From positions 1 to 45,057 of the forward strand of contig CAUQKI010000013.1 in NCBI GenBank assembly GCA_963518955.1: a stretch of DNA of 45,057 nucleotides. The letters run 5' to 3'. The position numbers and the translations under genes are program-made. The notes beneath the pieces were generated by a model. It did not search any database and was not told the DNA's origin. It was given only the letters and a program-made list of their open reading frames with translations. Positions 34,354 through 43,104 of the stretch are shown one piece after another (the first letter of the stretch is position 1; each line of letters opens with the position of its first letter). This DNA comes from JABCPE02 sp963518955 (GTDB lineage: Bacteria > Bacteroidota > Bacteroidia > Flavobacteriales > Weeksellaceae).

Positions 34354-34863
34354 ATGAGCAATTTTGATGACCTACTGCCTTACGGTTTTGCTTTAATCGT
34401 GGCAGTTCCTTTTGTGATATTGCTGAGACAGTTTGTGTTTCAGTTCATTAAGTTAAAAAACAAAGAATTGAGCATTATTTCAGGGAAATCCAATGCACAG
34501 ATAAGATTGCAGGCGTATGAAAGGATGACTTTGTTTTTGGAAAGAATAAAGCCTTCTAACTTGGTTCAGAAGTTTGACAAGGAATTAGCTGCTGTGGAAT
34601 TTGTGTTTTTGGTGGAAAAAAATATTATGGAAGAATTTGAGTATAATGCTTCACAACAGCTTTATATCAGCCAAGATTCTTGGAATAATATTTTAAATTC
34701 TAAAAATAATGTTCTTCAGCTTCTCCACAAGACTTTGGAAAACAGCCCAAATGTTTCTTTGCAGGAGTTTAAAACTCTGTTTTTGATGGGTTATTTGGAT
34801 GGCGAGGATTATATCTCGGATACTATCCAAAACCTTAGAAATGAAATAAGTAGAATAATTTAA
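34354..34863 (+). CDS. Conserved hypothetical protein with one N-terminal membrane helix
   Basis: 169 residues. One membrane segment near the start (YGFALIVAVPFVILLRQFVFQF), then a helical cytoplasmic or periplasmic domain: 'IRLQAYERMTLFLERIKPSNLVQKFD', 'EFVFLVEKNIMEEFEYNASQQLYISQDSWNNILNSKNNVLQLLHK', 'SLQEFKTLFLMGYLDGEDYISDTIQNLRNEI'. I recognise it as a Bacteroidota-type conserved protein but cannot name a function. It lies 16 bases upstream of ppa, so they are cotranscribed. Confidence 0.8.
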   Translation: MSNFDDLLPYGFALIVAVPFVILLRQFVFQFIKLKNKELSIISGKSNAQIRLQAYERMTLFLERIKPSNLVQKFDKELAAVEFVFLVEKNIMEEFEYNASQQLYISQDSWNNILNSKNNVLQLLHKTLENSPNVSLQEFKTLFLMGYLDGEDYISDTIQNLRNEISRII

Positions 34864-34879
34864 AAATAAATATAGTATA

Positions 34880-35491
34880 ATGATTCCAACTTTTAAAGCA
34901 CATCCTTGGCATGGAATTTCAGCTGGGGAGAAAGCACCAGATGTAGTTAATGTTTTTGTGGAAATAGTTCCATCAGATACTATTAAATATGAAATCGATA
35001 AAGAAAGCGGACATCTAAAAGTAGACAGACCGCAGAAGTTTTCTAATATAATTCCTGCTCTATATGGCTTTGTTCCAAGAACTTACTGCGATGAGAGAGT
35101 AAAGGAACTTGCAGTGAAAAGAGGCGCTTCAGACATCACGGAAGGAGACCACGATCCACTAGATATCTGTGTACTGAGCAGCCACAATGTTCCTGTTGGT
35201 GGTATTTTGCTGGAAGCAGTGCCAATCGGTGGATTTAAAATGATAGATAAAGGCGAGGCTGATGATAAAATCGTAGCTGTATTAGTGGGAGACCAGTCTT
35301 ATGGGCATGTCAAAGACATTTCAGAACTTCCTAAGGCTGAAGTAGATAGACTAATGCACTATTTCTTGACTTATAAAAATCTTCCTGGTGAGCCTGTGGC
35401 ATGCAGAATAGATGAAGTCTATGATGCAAAACACGCAAAAGAAGTTATCAAAGCATCTCAAGAAGATTATCAAGAGAAATATAAAGGATAA
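34880..35491 (+). CDS. ppa: Inorganic pyrophosphatase
   Basis: 203 residues, soluble family I pyrophosphatase that hydrolyses PPi and pulls biosynthetic reactions forward. It shows VFVEIVPSDTIKYEIDKESGHLKVDRP, YGFVPRTYCD, and the metal-binding EGDHDPLDICVL (the three-Asp signature is D-H-D-P-L-D here), then GGFKMIDKGEADDKIVAV and HYFLTYKNL. A terminator follows directly. Confidence 0.95.
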   Translation: MIPTFKAHPWHGISAGEKAPDVVNVFVEIVPSDTIKYEIDKESGHLKVDRPQKFSNIIPALYGFVPRTYCDERVKELAVKRGASDITEGDHDPLDICVLSSHNVPVGGILLEAVPIGGFKMIDKGEADDKIVAVLVGDQSYGHVKDISELPKAEVDRLMHYFLTYKNLPGEPVACRIDEVYDAKHAKEVIKASQEDYQEKYKG

Positions 35492-35498
35492 AATAATG

Positions 35499-35535
35499 AA
35501 AAATTACTTGGAAAAACTTTCTGAGTAATTTTTTT
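35499..35535 (+). terminator. Terminator after ppa
   Basis: AAAAATTACT pairs with AGTAATTTTT, with an inner GAAA/TTTC pairing in the loop, and a T-rich tail. Confidence 0.8.
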
Positions 35536-35586
35536 ATTTTTTAATGTAAATATTTTGTAAATTGGCTTCCTTAATAAAAAAATAAA

Positions 35587-37359
35587 ATGACTACAATAGA
35601 GAAAATTTCAAAACTTCGTCAGAAGATGCAGGAGAAAGGTATCAATGCATTCATTGTCTTCTCTGCAGACCCACATATGAGTGAATATCTACCCGAAGAA
35701 TGGCAGGAACGCACTTGGCTTTCAGGCTTTACAGGTTCTGCTGGTTTTTTGGTGGTAACTAATGAAAAAGCAGCTCTTTGGACAGATGGAAGATATTTCG
35801 TTCAGGCAGCACAGGAGCTGGAAAACACAGGAATAGAACTGATGAAAGACGGCATAGAGGGCACTCCAAACTATATTGACTGGATAATCTCTCAAACGCC
35901 TGAAAATGGAAAAGTAGCCGTAAATGCTTTGGCAACATCTCATCTAAACTGGGAAAGTCTAGAGCAAAAATTGTCTGCAAGAAAAATCCAACTTGTCAAT
36001 GAACCTTTATTAAAGGATATTTGGACAGACAGAGGTGAACCTTCTAAAAATGAAATCTTTGTTCATCCTCTGAAATGGGCAGGTCAGTCTGTCGTAGAAA
36101 AACTAAACGCCATCCGTGCGAAAATGGAGGAAAAAGGCACTTCATTGCATGTTATTTCAAGTCTTGATGATGTAGCTTGGACACTAAATTTGCGAGGAAG
36201 CGATGTGGACTGCAACCCTGTATTTCTTGGTTATATCCTCGTAACAGAGGATGGGGAGGCTACGCTCTTTGTAGATGTAGAAAAACTCAATGATGAAGCC
36301 AAAAAACAAATGCAAGAGGCTGAAGTAAGTGTAGTTCCTTACGATGAATTTTTCTCTTATTTAGGTCAATTAAAAAATGAAAAAGTTTTAATTTCACCAA
36401 ATTGTAACCAAGCGGTTTTCAATGCTTTAAAGGATAAAAATACTTTCGTTCTGTCGGCTGTTCCTGGCAACCTAATGAAAGCCATTAAAAACGAAATCGA
36501 ATTGGAAGGCTTCCGCACAGTGATGGTTCGTGATGGTGTAGCGATGGTGAGATTCCTCCATTGGCTGAAAAATAATATAGGAAAAGAGCCTATGACCGAA
36601 TATTCTATTGGGAAAAAACTGAGAGATTTCCGTGCTGAGGGTGAAAATTTTGTAGGCGAAAGTTTCGGAAGTATCATCGGTTATAAAGGAAATGGCGCTA
36701 TCGTGCATTATTCCGCAAAAAGCGAAGGAAGTAAGGAAGTTACCAACGAGGGAAGTGTTCTTGTAGATTCTGGAGGTCAATATTTAGAAGGAACTACCGA
36801 CATTACCAGAACATTGGCTTTGGGCAAAGTATCAGCGGAATTTGTGAAAGACTGCACTTTGGTTCTGAAAGGAATGATTAACCTTTCTTTGGCTCAGTTC
36901 CCAAAAGGCACAAGAGGTGTCCAGCTGGATGCTATCGCTCGTCTTCCGCTGTGGAAAGAAGGCAAAGACTATGCGCACGGAACAGGACATGGCGTGGGAA
37001 GTTTCATGAATGTGCATGAAGGCCCTCAGAATATCCGAAAAGATATGAATCCACAGGAGCTTTTAGCTGGAATGGTGTGTTCTAACGAACCAGGGTTTTA
37101 TGTTGAAAATCAATACGGTATCCGCCATGAGAATTTAGTGGCAGTGAAGGAACTGAGAACCACAGAATACGGCACTTTCTATGGTTTTGAAACACTTACG
37201 CTTTGTCCTTTTTTCAAGGATGTGATAGATGCAGAACTACTTACCGAACCAGAAAAAGAATGGCTGAACGCCTACCACAAGACCTGCGAGGAGAAATTGG
37301 CTCCGCACTTGTCAGGTGAGGTCAAAGAATGGTTCTTAGAATTAGTAAAACCGATATAA
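35587..37359 (+). CDS. Aminopeptidase P family protein (Xaa-Pro aminopeptidase, M24B)
   Basis: 590 residues, cytoplasmic. Two creatinase-like N-terminal domains (beginning ISKLRQKMQEKGINAFIVFSADPHMSEYLP) precede the pita-bread catalytic domain. The dinuclear metal ligands are visible as D394 and D405 (LVDSGGQYLEGTTDITRTL), H468 (HGTGHGVGSF), E501 (SNEPGFYVE) and E535 (FETLTLCPF). The C-terminal PepP/X-Pro extension (LLTEPEKEWLNAYHKTC) is present. The three-domain length matches the eukaryote-like/Bacteroidota aminopeptidase P form. It removes N-terminal residues before proline. Confidence 0.94.
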   Translation: MTTIEKISKLRQKMQEKGINAFIVFSADPHMSEYLPEEWQERTWLSGFTGSAGFLVVTNEKAALWTDGRYFVQAAQELENTGIELMKDGIEGTPNYIDWIISQTPENGKVAVNALATSHLNWESLEQKLSARKIQLVNEPLLKDIWTDRGEPSKNEIFVHPLKWAGQSVVEKLNAIRAKMEEKGTSLHVISSLDDVAWTLNLRGSDVDCNPVFLGYILVTEDGEATLFVDVEKLNDEAKKQMQEAEVSVVPYDEFFSYLGQLKNEKVLISPNCNQAVFNALKDKNTFVLSAVPGNLMKAIKNEIELEGFRTVMVRDGVAMVRFLHWLKNNIGKEPMTEYSIGKKLRDFRAEGENFVGESFGSIIGYKGNGAIVHYSAKSEGSKEVTNEGSVLVDSGGQYLEGTTDITRTLALGKVSAEFVKDCTLVLKGMINLSLAQFPKGTRGVQLDAIARLPLWKEGKDYAHGTGHGVGSFMNVHEGPQNIRKDMNPQELLAGMVCSNEPGFYVENQYGIRHENLVAVKELRTTEYGTFYGFETLTLCPFFKDVIDAELLTEPEKEWLNAYHKTCEEKLAPHLSGEVKEWFLELVKPI

Positions 37360-37363
37360 AATA

Positions 37364-37402
37364 AAAATCTCTTTTCCTGCTCAATGGAAAGGGGATTTTT
37401 TC
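37364..37402 (+). terminator. Terminator after the aminopeptidase gene
   Basis: AAAATCTCTTTTCC pairs imperfectly with GGAAAGGGGATTTT across an 8-base loop, T run following. Confidence 0.8.
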
Positions 37403-37413
37403 ATCTAAATTAC

Positions 37414-37421
37414 TACCTTTG
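37414..37421 (+). promoter_or_regulatory. -7 box of mvaD
   Basis: TACCTTTG (exact TAnnTTTG), 20 bases before the ATG at 37442. Confidence 0.5.
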
Positions 37422-37441
37422 TGAGGTAAAATATTATCATA

Positions 37442-38488
37442 ATGCCACAGCAGTTTTTAGGAAATAAAGAATTTTTAACGAAAGATATAGAGGTTTTTGC
37501 GAGCTGTCCCAGCAATATTGCTCTTATCAAATATTGGGGAAAATATGAAGGACAGATTCCTGCAAATCCCAGCATCAGTTTTACGCTTAGTAATTGTAAA
37601 ACAGAGACTAAAATGATTTTTAAATCTGGTGAAAAATTTTCAGTCAAAACTTTTTTGGCTGGAAAAGAAGAAACCAAATTTTCGGATAAAATAGAAAAAT
37701 ATTTCCAAAACATAGAGAAATATCTTCCTTGGATTTTGCAGGGGAGTTTTGTCATTGAGACCGAAAATACTTTCCCGCATAGTTCAGGGATAGCCAGCTC
37801 TGCATCGGGCTTTGGAGCTATAGCCAAATGCCTTATGGAGATGGATAAAGCGTTTTCTGGGAAAGATTTTTTTGATGTTAAAAAGGCTTCTTTTTTGGCT
37901 CGTTTGGGTAGTGGAAGTGCCTGCCGAAGTGTTTATGACGGGCTGGTAGTCTGGGGCGAGGTGAATAAAGTGGAGGGGAGTTCAGACCTGTATGCGGTGA
38001 AGTATCCTAATGAGGAAATTCATCCGATATTTAGGGATTTTAATGATTATGTTCTGCTGATTCATGAAGGGCAAAAGTCTGTAAGTTCCACCGTGGGGCA
38101 TGGGCTGATGAATACCAATCCCTATGCAGAACGCCGTTTTCAGGAGGCAAGAGAGAATTTTGTTCCGATGAAAGAGATATTAAAATCAGGTGATTTACAA
38201 GCTTTTATGAAATTGGTGGAACATGAGGCGCTTACACTTCATGCGATGATGATGATGAGCGACCCTGCTTTTATTCTGATGCAAACAGGGACTTTACAGG
38301 TTATCAATAAAGTTTGGGAATTTAGAAAGGAAACCAATCTGCCTCTTTTCTTCACTCTAGATGCGGGCGCGAATGTACATCTGCTATTCCCAAGCGAAAA
38401 GAAAGCTGAAATCACTAATTTTATAGAAACAGAACTTTTACAGTACACACAAAACGGCGGAATAGTGAGGGATTTCATGAAGTTCTAA
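37442..38488 (+). CDS. mvaD: Diphosphomevalonate decarboxylase
   Basis: 348 residues, GHMP kinase superfamily. It converts mevalonate 5-diphosphate to isopentenyl diphosphate with ATP and releases CO2. Hallmarks are ASCPSNIALIKYWGKYEGQIPANPSISFTL at the start and the ATP loop TENTFPHSSGIASSASGFGAIA. LGSGSACRSVYDGLVVWG carries the Ser/Arg catalytic region, and LDAGANVHLLFP gives the catalytic Asp segment. It shows that this organism uses the mevalonate route for isoprenoids, as many Flavobacteriia do. No other mevalonate genes are in the window. A membrane-protein gene follows after 11 bases. Confidence 0.95.
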   Translation: MPQQFLGNKEFLTKDIEVFASCPSNIALIKYWGKYEGQIPANPSISFTLSNCKTETKMIFKSGEKFSVKTFLAGKEETKFSDKIEKYFQNIEKYLPWILQGSFVIETENTFPHSSGIASSASGFGAIAKCLMEMDKAFSGKDFFDVKKASFLARLGSGSACRSVYDGLVVWGEVNKVEGSSDLYAVKYPNEEIHPIFRDFNDYVLLIHEGQKSVSSTVGHGLMNTNPYAERRFQEARENFVPMKEILKSGDLQAFMKLVEHEALTLHAMMMMSDPAFILMQTGTLQVINKVWEFRKETNLPLFFTLDAGANVHLLFPSEKKAEITNFIETELLQYTQNGGIVRDFMKF

Positions 38489-38499
38489 CCCCAAATAAT

Positions 38500-39420
38500 A
38501 TGAAAAGGAATAAGTTTTTACTGCTGAATTATGTTTTCGTAGTGAGCATAATCTTGTTGTTTATCAATGATCATTTTTTGAAGTTACATTTTCATAATTG
38601 GTTCACGGGTAAATTTTCAGATTTTTTGGGAATGATTATTTTTCCATTGTTTTTGGCGTATATTTTCCCAAAATTAAGAACTTTTTCAATTCTCGTTAGT
38701 TTTGTTTTGTTCATATTTTGGAAGTCTCCATTTTCAGAGGGATTTATTGATTTTTACAATCATATTTCGCCCATTGCAGTCGCTCGTGTGGTGGATTATA
38801 CGGATTTCATCGCCTTTGTATTTTTGGTAATTTCTTTTCTTTTGATAAAGTATGATGCCTTGCTTCAGCCTTTTAAAATAAGAAAAATAAGTCCTGCATT
38901 GGTGCTTGCTCCCTCTGTTTTTGTGATGATGGCTACTTCTCCGCCGCCATATTATAGATTTGGTTCAGATGGGTTGGTTTCATTCCAAGATTATTCATTT
39001 AAAATGCAAAAAAGCAAAACAGAAGCTCTGGATGAGCTGAAAAACAGGAATATTTTGTTCAAAAAAGATACACTGATGATTATTAGAAGAAATAATATAA
39101 GCAGTGAAAGTTTGATCATGAACGGAACTGACCTAAAAACGCTGGAAGTGGATAAAGAAATTCTAAAAAAGGAATTGGAAAGAAAAATACGATTTTATGA
39201 TTATTACATCATAGACAGCCTAAAAATAGGAAATGAAACACTGAAAGATATAAGATTCGAGCTGGAAGAATTAAGTAAATCAAAAGTAAAAATAATCCTA
39301 AAATCAGTCGTGTTAGAGGAACGAAATACAAATAACAAAAAATTACAAAAGAAATTCAGGAAAATTTATAGAGAACTTCTGAAAAAAGAATTTTTAAATA
39401 AAAATTATAATCAAAACTAA
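38500..39420 (+). CDS. Conserved membrane protein of unknown function
   Basis: 306 residues. N-terminal half with about five membrane helices; it contains 'NDHFLKLHFHNWFTGKFSDFLGMIIFPLFLAYIFP', a 'N..LK......TGK.SDF.G....P' pattern shared by widespread uncharacterised membrane proteins. It is followed by a lipophilic ATSPPPYYRFG junction and a highly charged C-terminal half rich in Lys/Glu (probably soluble, coiled). Function unknown. It is placed between mvaD and purK on the same strand with short gaps and is probably cotranscribed. Confidence 0.75.
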   Translation: MKRNKFLLLNYVFVVSIILLFINDHFLKLHFHNWFTGKFSDFLGMIIFPLFLAYIFPKLRTFSILVSFVLFIFWKSPFSEGFIDFYNHISPIAVARVVDYTDFIAFVFLVISFLLIKYDALLQPFKIRKISPALVLAPSVFVMMATSPPPYYRFGSDGLVSFQDYSFKMQKSKTEALDELKNRNILFKKDTLMIIRRNNISSESLIMNGTDLKTLEVDKEILKKELERKIRFYDYYIIDSLKIGNETLKDIRFELEELSKSKVKIILKSVVLEERNTNNKKLQKKFRKIYRELLKKEFLNKNYNQN

Positions 39421-39431
39421 TCATTTAACCC

Positions 39432-40547
39432 ATGAAAATAGGAATATTAGGAGGTGGACAGCTCGGCAGGATGCTCATCCAAGAAGCTTTAAAATACGAT
39501 GATGAATTTTATACATTAGACCCAAGTTCTGACTGCCCATGCGCGGGAATATCGCACTTTACAAAAGGTGATTTTAATGATTATCAGACTGTTATAGATT
39601 TTGGGAAGGATAAAGATGTTCTCACAATAGAGATAGAGCATGTGAATGTCCAAGCACTGGAAGATTTACAGAAACAAGGAATAAAAATCATTCCAAGTCC
39701 CAATGCTGTCAAAATCATACAGCAGAAAATATTGCAGAAAGAATTTTATCAAAAAAACGAAATCCCAAGTCCTGATTTTCAAGTTATTCGAGATAAATCG
39801 GAAGTAAATTTTCCTTTGCCTTTTGTTCAAAAACTAAATACTGGTGGCTATGATGGAAAGGGCGTTCAGGTGATTCGTAATGAAAAAGAGCTGGAAAATC
39901 TCTGGGATGCACCCTCTGTTTTGGAAGCTTTGGTGGATATAGAAAAGGAACTTTCTGTAATTGTCGCTAAAAACGACAAGGGAGAAGTTAAAGTTTTTCC
40001 TGTTACGGAAATGGTTGCCAATCCGCGATTAAATCTATTGGATTTTAATATTTGTCCAAGTGAAATTTCTGATGATATCCAAAGTCAAATTGATGAAATT
40101 GTCAGAAAATTCATCCAAGCGATGGCTTCATCTGGGCTTTTTGCGATAGAATTATTTTTGGATAAAAATGGAAAAGTCTGGGTCAATGAAACAGCTCCAA
40201 GACTGCACAACAGCGGACATCTCACGCAGGAAGGAAACAGTAATTCCCAATTCGAGCAAATGTACCGTGTGGTAAAAAATCTTCCGCTAGCAGATACAGA
40301 TGCCGATAAATATAGTGGAATGTTTAACCTTGTAGGAAAGGAAGGTTACCAAGGAAAAGTCTATTATGAAGGCTTAGAAGATGTTTTAAAACTGCCCAAA
40401 ACCTATGTTCATCTATACGGAAAGACCGAAACCAAGTCTGGGCGTAAAATGGGACATATTAATATCTTGGCGGATAGTAGGGAAGAGCTGTTAGAAAAAC
40501 TAACCACGATAAAATCAATGATTAGAGTGATATCAAAAAAGCATTAG
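39432..40547 (+). CDS. purK: 5-(carboxyamino)imidazole ribonucleotide synthase
   Basis: 371 residues, ATP-grasp enzyme. It carboxylates aminoimidazole ribonucleotide (AIR) with bicarbonate and ATP to N5-CAIR. Motifs are MKIGILGGGQLGRMLIQEA, EIEHVNVQALE, the ATP-grasp loop LNTGGYDGKGVQV, VNETAPRLHNSGHLTQEG, and KMGHINIL at the end. It works directly before PurE, which lies 1 kb downstream beyond an opposite-strand transporter gene. The final codons (KKH, stop) lie in the palindromic terminator. Confidence 0.97.
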   Translation: MKIGILGGGQLGRMLIQEALKYDDEFYTLDPSSDCPCAGISHFTKGDFNDYQTVIDFGKDKDVLTIEIEHVNVQALEDLQKQGIKIIPSPNAVKIIQQKILQKEFYQKNEIPSPDFQVIRDKSEVNFPLPFVQKLNTGGYDGKGVQVIRNEKELENLWDAPSVLEALVDIEKELSVIVAKNDKGEVKVFPVTEMVANPRLNLLDFNICPSEISDDIQSQIDEIVRKFIQAMASSGLFAIELFLDKNGKVWVNETAPRLHNSGHLTQEGNSNSQFEQMYRVVKNLPLADTDADKYSGMFNLVGKEGYQGKVYYEGLEDVLKLPKTYVHLYGKTETKSGRKMGHINILADSREELLEKLTTIKSMIRVISKKH

Positions 40548-40566
40548 AATTTTCTAATGCTTTTTG
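40535..40566. terminator. Bidirectional terminator overlapping both gene ends
   Basis: GCATTAGAA pairs with TTCTAATGC around a 2-base loop, flanked by A6 and T5. It contains the purK stop and the eamA stop. Confidence 0.9.
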
Positions 40567-41456
40567 GTTTTAAACATATCTGGATGATAATTCGTTATAA
40601 ATATTCCTAAAATAATCAAAAACGCAGCGATAATGAAATTAGAATCCACAGGCTCATTAGCTACCAGCCATCCTAAAAAGATTGCAATGATGGTGTTTAC
40701 ATAAGAAATCATGGAAACTTTCACAGCGGAAATTTGGCTCAGTGCATAGATATACGCCAAATAAGCGATAATAGAAGCGAAAATCGTAAGCGAGAACATC
40801 GCAATGATGCTTTTCAGACTCCATGTTTCTGGCGCAAATTCTTTACCCAAAACCAAAGCACTGATGATTTGCACTACTCCCGCAAAAATAAATTGATAAA
40901 AAAGACTTAATAAAATATTAGAGTTTTTATAGTTTGTTTTTTTGATGTAAAGGGCTCCCGTAGCATTTCCAGCAATAGCAAGGAATAGGTAAATCATCCC
41001 TTTGCGATAATCAGGATTTGCCAAATCTGCCAGCCCATCCCAGAAAATCAAAATAATTCCAGAAAAGCCTAATAAAATCCCAAGAACAGATTTTAATGTA
41101 AACTGCTGCATTCTAAACAAAACGCTACCGATAAATATCAAAATAGGCGAACAAGAACTAATCAGAGATGCCAGACTGCTGGAAACATGCTCTTCAGCAA
41201 TCGTGGTAAGTCCATTGGTTATGATAAGAATACAAGTGGAAAGTATCAGCTGGACTTTTAGATTTTCCCAGCCTATCCATTTTAGTTTTCCTGTAAAGGA
41301 CAAATAAACACCCAAAATAATAGCCGATAACACATGCCGAATACCTGCCACATACAGCGGAGGAATAGTCTCCACGGCTAGTCTAATACCCAAAAATGAA
41401 GTTCCCCAGATGATAGCAATAGCCAAAATAGCGAATGTAAGTTTCATGTTTTTCAT
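40554..41456 (-). CDS. EamA/DMT-superfamily transporter
   Basis: 300 residues, ten predicted membrane helices in two EamA halves. The first half begins LTFAILAIAIIWGTSFLGIRLAVETIPPLYVAGIRHVLSAI (the WG..F..I......P......R motif) and the second half is the duplicated form (YIKKTNYKNSNILLSLFYQFIFAGVVQIISA). These carriers export amino acids or metabolites in other bacteria; the substrate cannot be inferred here. It is convergent with purK and divergent from purE. Confidence 0.92.
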   Translation of the reverse strand: MKNMKLTFAILAIAIIWGTSFLGIRLAVETIPPLYVAGIRHVLSAIILGVYLSFTGKLKWIGWENLKVQLILSTCILIITNGLTTIAEEHVSSSLASLISSCSPILIFIGSVLFRMQQFTLKSVLGILLGFSGIILIFWDGLADLANPDYRKGMIYLFLAIAGNATGALYIKKTNYKNSNILLSLFYQFIFAGVVQIISALVLGKEFAPETWSLKSIIAMFSLTIFASIIAYLAYIYALSQISAVKVSMISYVNTIIAIFLGWLVANEPVDSNFIIAAFLIILGIFITNYHPDMFKTKKH

Positions 41457-41563
41457 CTCGGGAAAATTAGTTTTTCGTTTTTAATGGTTAATTTTTTATC
41501 TTTGGAATGTTTAAATTTTTCGTTTGTAAAGTTAATTAAATTTATTTTAAAATCAATCAAAAT

Positions 41564-42067
41564 ATGGTAGGAATTATTATGGGAAGCAAAAGTGATTTCC
41601 CGATTATGCATCAGGCAGTAGATTTTTTACAATCATTGGGAGTTCCCTACGAGGTTACCATAGTTTCTGCACACAGAACTCCAGAACGAATGCTGGACTA
41701 TGCGAAAACGGCTAAAAAAAGAGGAATCAGTGTAATCATAGCAGGAGCGGGAGGAGCGGCACATTTGCCTGGGATGGTGGCGAGCTGTACCACTTTGCCA
41801 GTGATAGGCGTGCCTATTTTGTCAAGTAATTCTATAGATGGCTGGGATAGTGTTTTGTCTATTTTGCAGATGCCTTCTGGAATTCCTGTTGCTACAGTGG
41901 CGCTGAACGGAGCCATGAATGCAGGGATTTTGGCAACAAAAATTTTAGCGGTATCAAATCCTGAAATTGCTGACAAATTAGAAAACTATCAAGAAATCCT
42001 CTCTAAAAAAGTATTGGCATCAGTAGATGAACTGAAAAAAGATTACCCAAATTCTTATGATGGGTAA
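41564..42067 (+). CDS. purE: N5-carboxyaminoimidazole ribonucleotide mutase
   Basis: 167 residues, PurE class I. It rearranges N5-CAIR to CAIR in purine synthesis. Motifs are IIMGSKSDFPIMHQAVDFL, VSAHRTPERMLDYA (catalytic His), IIAGAGGAAHLPGMVAS, GVPILSS, and LSILQMPSGIPVATVALNGAMNAGILA. It is a standalone PurE on the same strand as purK but separated by the opposite-strand EamA gene. It is the last recognisable housekeeping gene before the accessory region. Confidence 0.97.
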   Translation: MVGIIMGSKSDFPIMHQAVDFLQSLGVPYEVTIVSAHRTPERMLDYAKTAKKRGISVIIAGAGGAAHLPGMVASCTTLPVIGVPILSSNSIDGWDSVLSILQMPSGIPVATVALNGAMNAGILATKILAVSNPEIADKLENYQEILSKKVLASVDELKKDYPNSYDG

Positions 42068-42161
42068 CGGAATTTTATAGATTTAAGCATTTTAGAAGAA
42101 AATATTTCAGAGGTATAAAAATATTTCCTTGGAATGGCGTTAATAATTAAAATATTATAAA

Positions 42162-42369
42162 ATGAAAACAAATCAAGAAATTTTAGATGAATTTGGGAAA
42201 TTACTAATAAATGATGTATTAGATAGATACTATAAAAACATTGATTATATTGTTGAAAAATGCGTATAAGAATCCCACTATGCTTCATTATAATGAATTA
42301 TTTTTAAAATTAAACGAAAAAGAAAAAAGAAATTTGTATCAAGTCGTTAAATTCAGTCTAAAATATTGA
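42162..42369 (+). pseudogene. Frameshifted small hypothetical gene
   Basis: A reading frame MKTNQEILDEFGKLLINDVLDRYYKN... runs 35 codons to a TAA at 42267. After a -1/+2 shift the sequence continues as a plausible coding stretch (NPTMLHYNELFLKLNEKEKRNLYQVVKFSLKY, then TGA at 42367). The combined amino-acid texture (charged helices) suggests one ~68-residue gene broken by a frameshift. I do not recognise the family. A shorter, genuinely ending 35-residue peptide cannot be excluded. Confidence 0.5.
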
Positions 42370-42391
42370 TTTTCAATATAATTATTTTTAT

Positions 42392-42412
42392 TTTAGTAAA
42401 CATTTAGTAAAC
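42392..42412. repeat. Tandem 11-bp direct repeat
   Basis: TTTAGTAAAC occurs twice with an 11-base period (42392-42401 and 42403-42412). Its GTAAAC core recurs (inverted) near the integrase end of the region. Confidence 0.55.
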
Positions 42413-42453
42413 TTGTTCAAAATAACCTTAAAAATATAAAGGCTTTGATTTTC

Positions 42454-42624
42454 TTAATTGTGTTTATTATTCGTTTCATTTTCTGTTTCTTGGATACGCT
42501 TTATTAAATCTATGGTCTGCAACTGCGGTAATGCCCACGCAATAACATTTAAAACCATATCTACCTGATACAAACTATCAAAAACATCTTTTAGATATGT
42601 TATATCATAGCCCTCGGTTCTCAT
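42454..42624 (-). CDS. Small hypothetical protein or remnant
   Basis: An ATG at 42624 opens a 56-codon frame (MRTEGYDITYLKDVFDSLYQVDMVLN...) ending at a TAA at 42454. The frame stays open upstream to about 42685, so this could be the C-terminal part of a longer, truncated protein whose 5' part was replaced by the muramidase fragment. I do not recognise the family. It is listed because the amino-acid composition looks like real protein. Confidence 0.35.
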   Translation of the reverse strand: MRTEGYDITYLKDVFDSLYQVDMVLNVIAWALPQLQTIDLIKRIQETENETNNKHN

Positions 42625-42635
42625 GTTTTTAATGA

Positions 42636-42905
42636 AATTTATTAACTCCCTTTCATTGGGTTTGGGGAAGTGGAGTTCACGGCATTAAGATACCTCAAAG
42701 AATGCTGGGAGTTACAGCCGATGGCGTGGTTGGTGCAAAGACCATAGAAGCGCTGAATAACGCACCGAAAGACTTCTTGCAAAGGCTCTATAAGGAAAGG
42801 GAGGATTTCCTGCATAGAATCGTAAGGAGCAATCCTACTCAAAAGGTCTTCCTTAAAGGCTGGATGAACAGAATGGCAGATTTAAAAAAATGGAATGAAA
42901 GGTAG
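42636..42905 (+). pseudogene. C-terminal remnant of a GH108-type muramidase (peptidoglycan-binding_3 domain)
   Basis: The frame reads WGSGVHGIKIPQRMLGVTAD and goes on to GVVGAKTIEALNN, FLQRLYKEREDFLHRIV and FLKGWMNRMADLKKW, ending at TAG 42903. This matches the C-terminal peptidoglycan-binding domain of glycoside hydrolase family 108 lysozyme/secretion-activator proteins: 'W.SG....I..vQ..LGV.aDGVVG..T..alN', then '..fl..l...R..f...i......fl.GW..R...L'. The catalytic N-terminal domain with its EGGY-type Glu is missing; the frame is closed by a stop at 42633. It looks like debris of a prophage or secretion-associated gene. Confidence 0.75.
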
Positions 42906-43104
42906 ATTTATTTTCATATACTTTTGGAGTTTTTAAAGTAACCTATTACTAAGTGGATTGCTTTTTAATTTTAATAATTTTTTTTAATTCAATATTTGTG
43001 GTAAACGCTTTTCATCAGGGGGTTTTATCGTGGTATTTGATAAAAAATTTAATAAAAAAAGCTAAATAGAGGTATAAATTTTGTATTTGTGAGTAGAAAA
43101 GTAA
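42906..43104. other. AT-rich intergenic spacer
   Basis: About 200 bases of AT-rich DNA with no convincing gene. A weak dyad, TTTTATC...GATAAAA (43023-43045), is present, but I cannot assign a role. Confidence 0.4.

Noticed and set aside
42702..42905. A short intact gene starting at the ATG at 42702
   Set aside because: The reading frame and its motif continue upstream of that ATG to about 42636, so it is a truncated C-terminal domain, not a new small gene.
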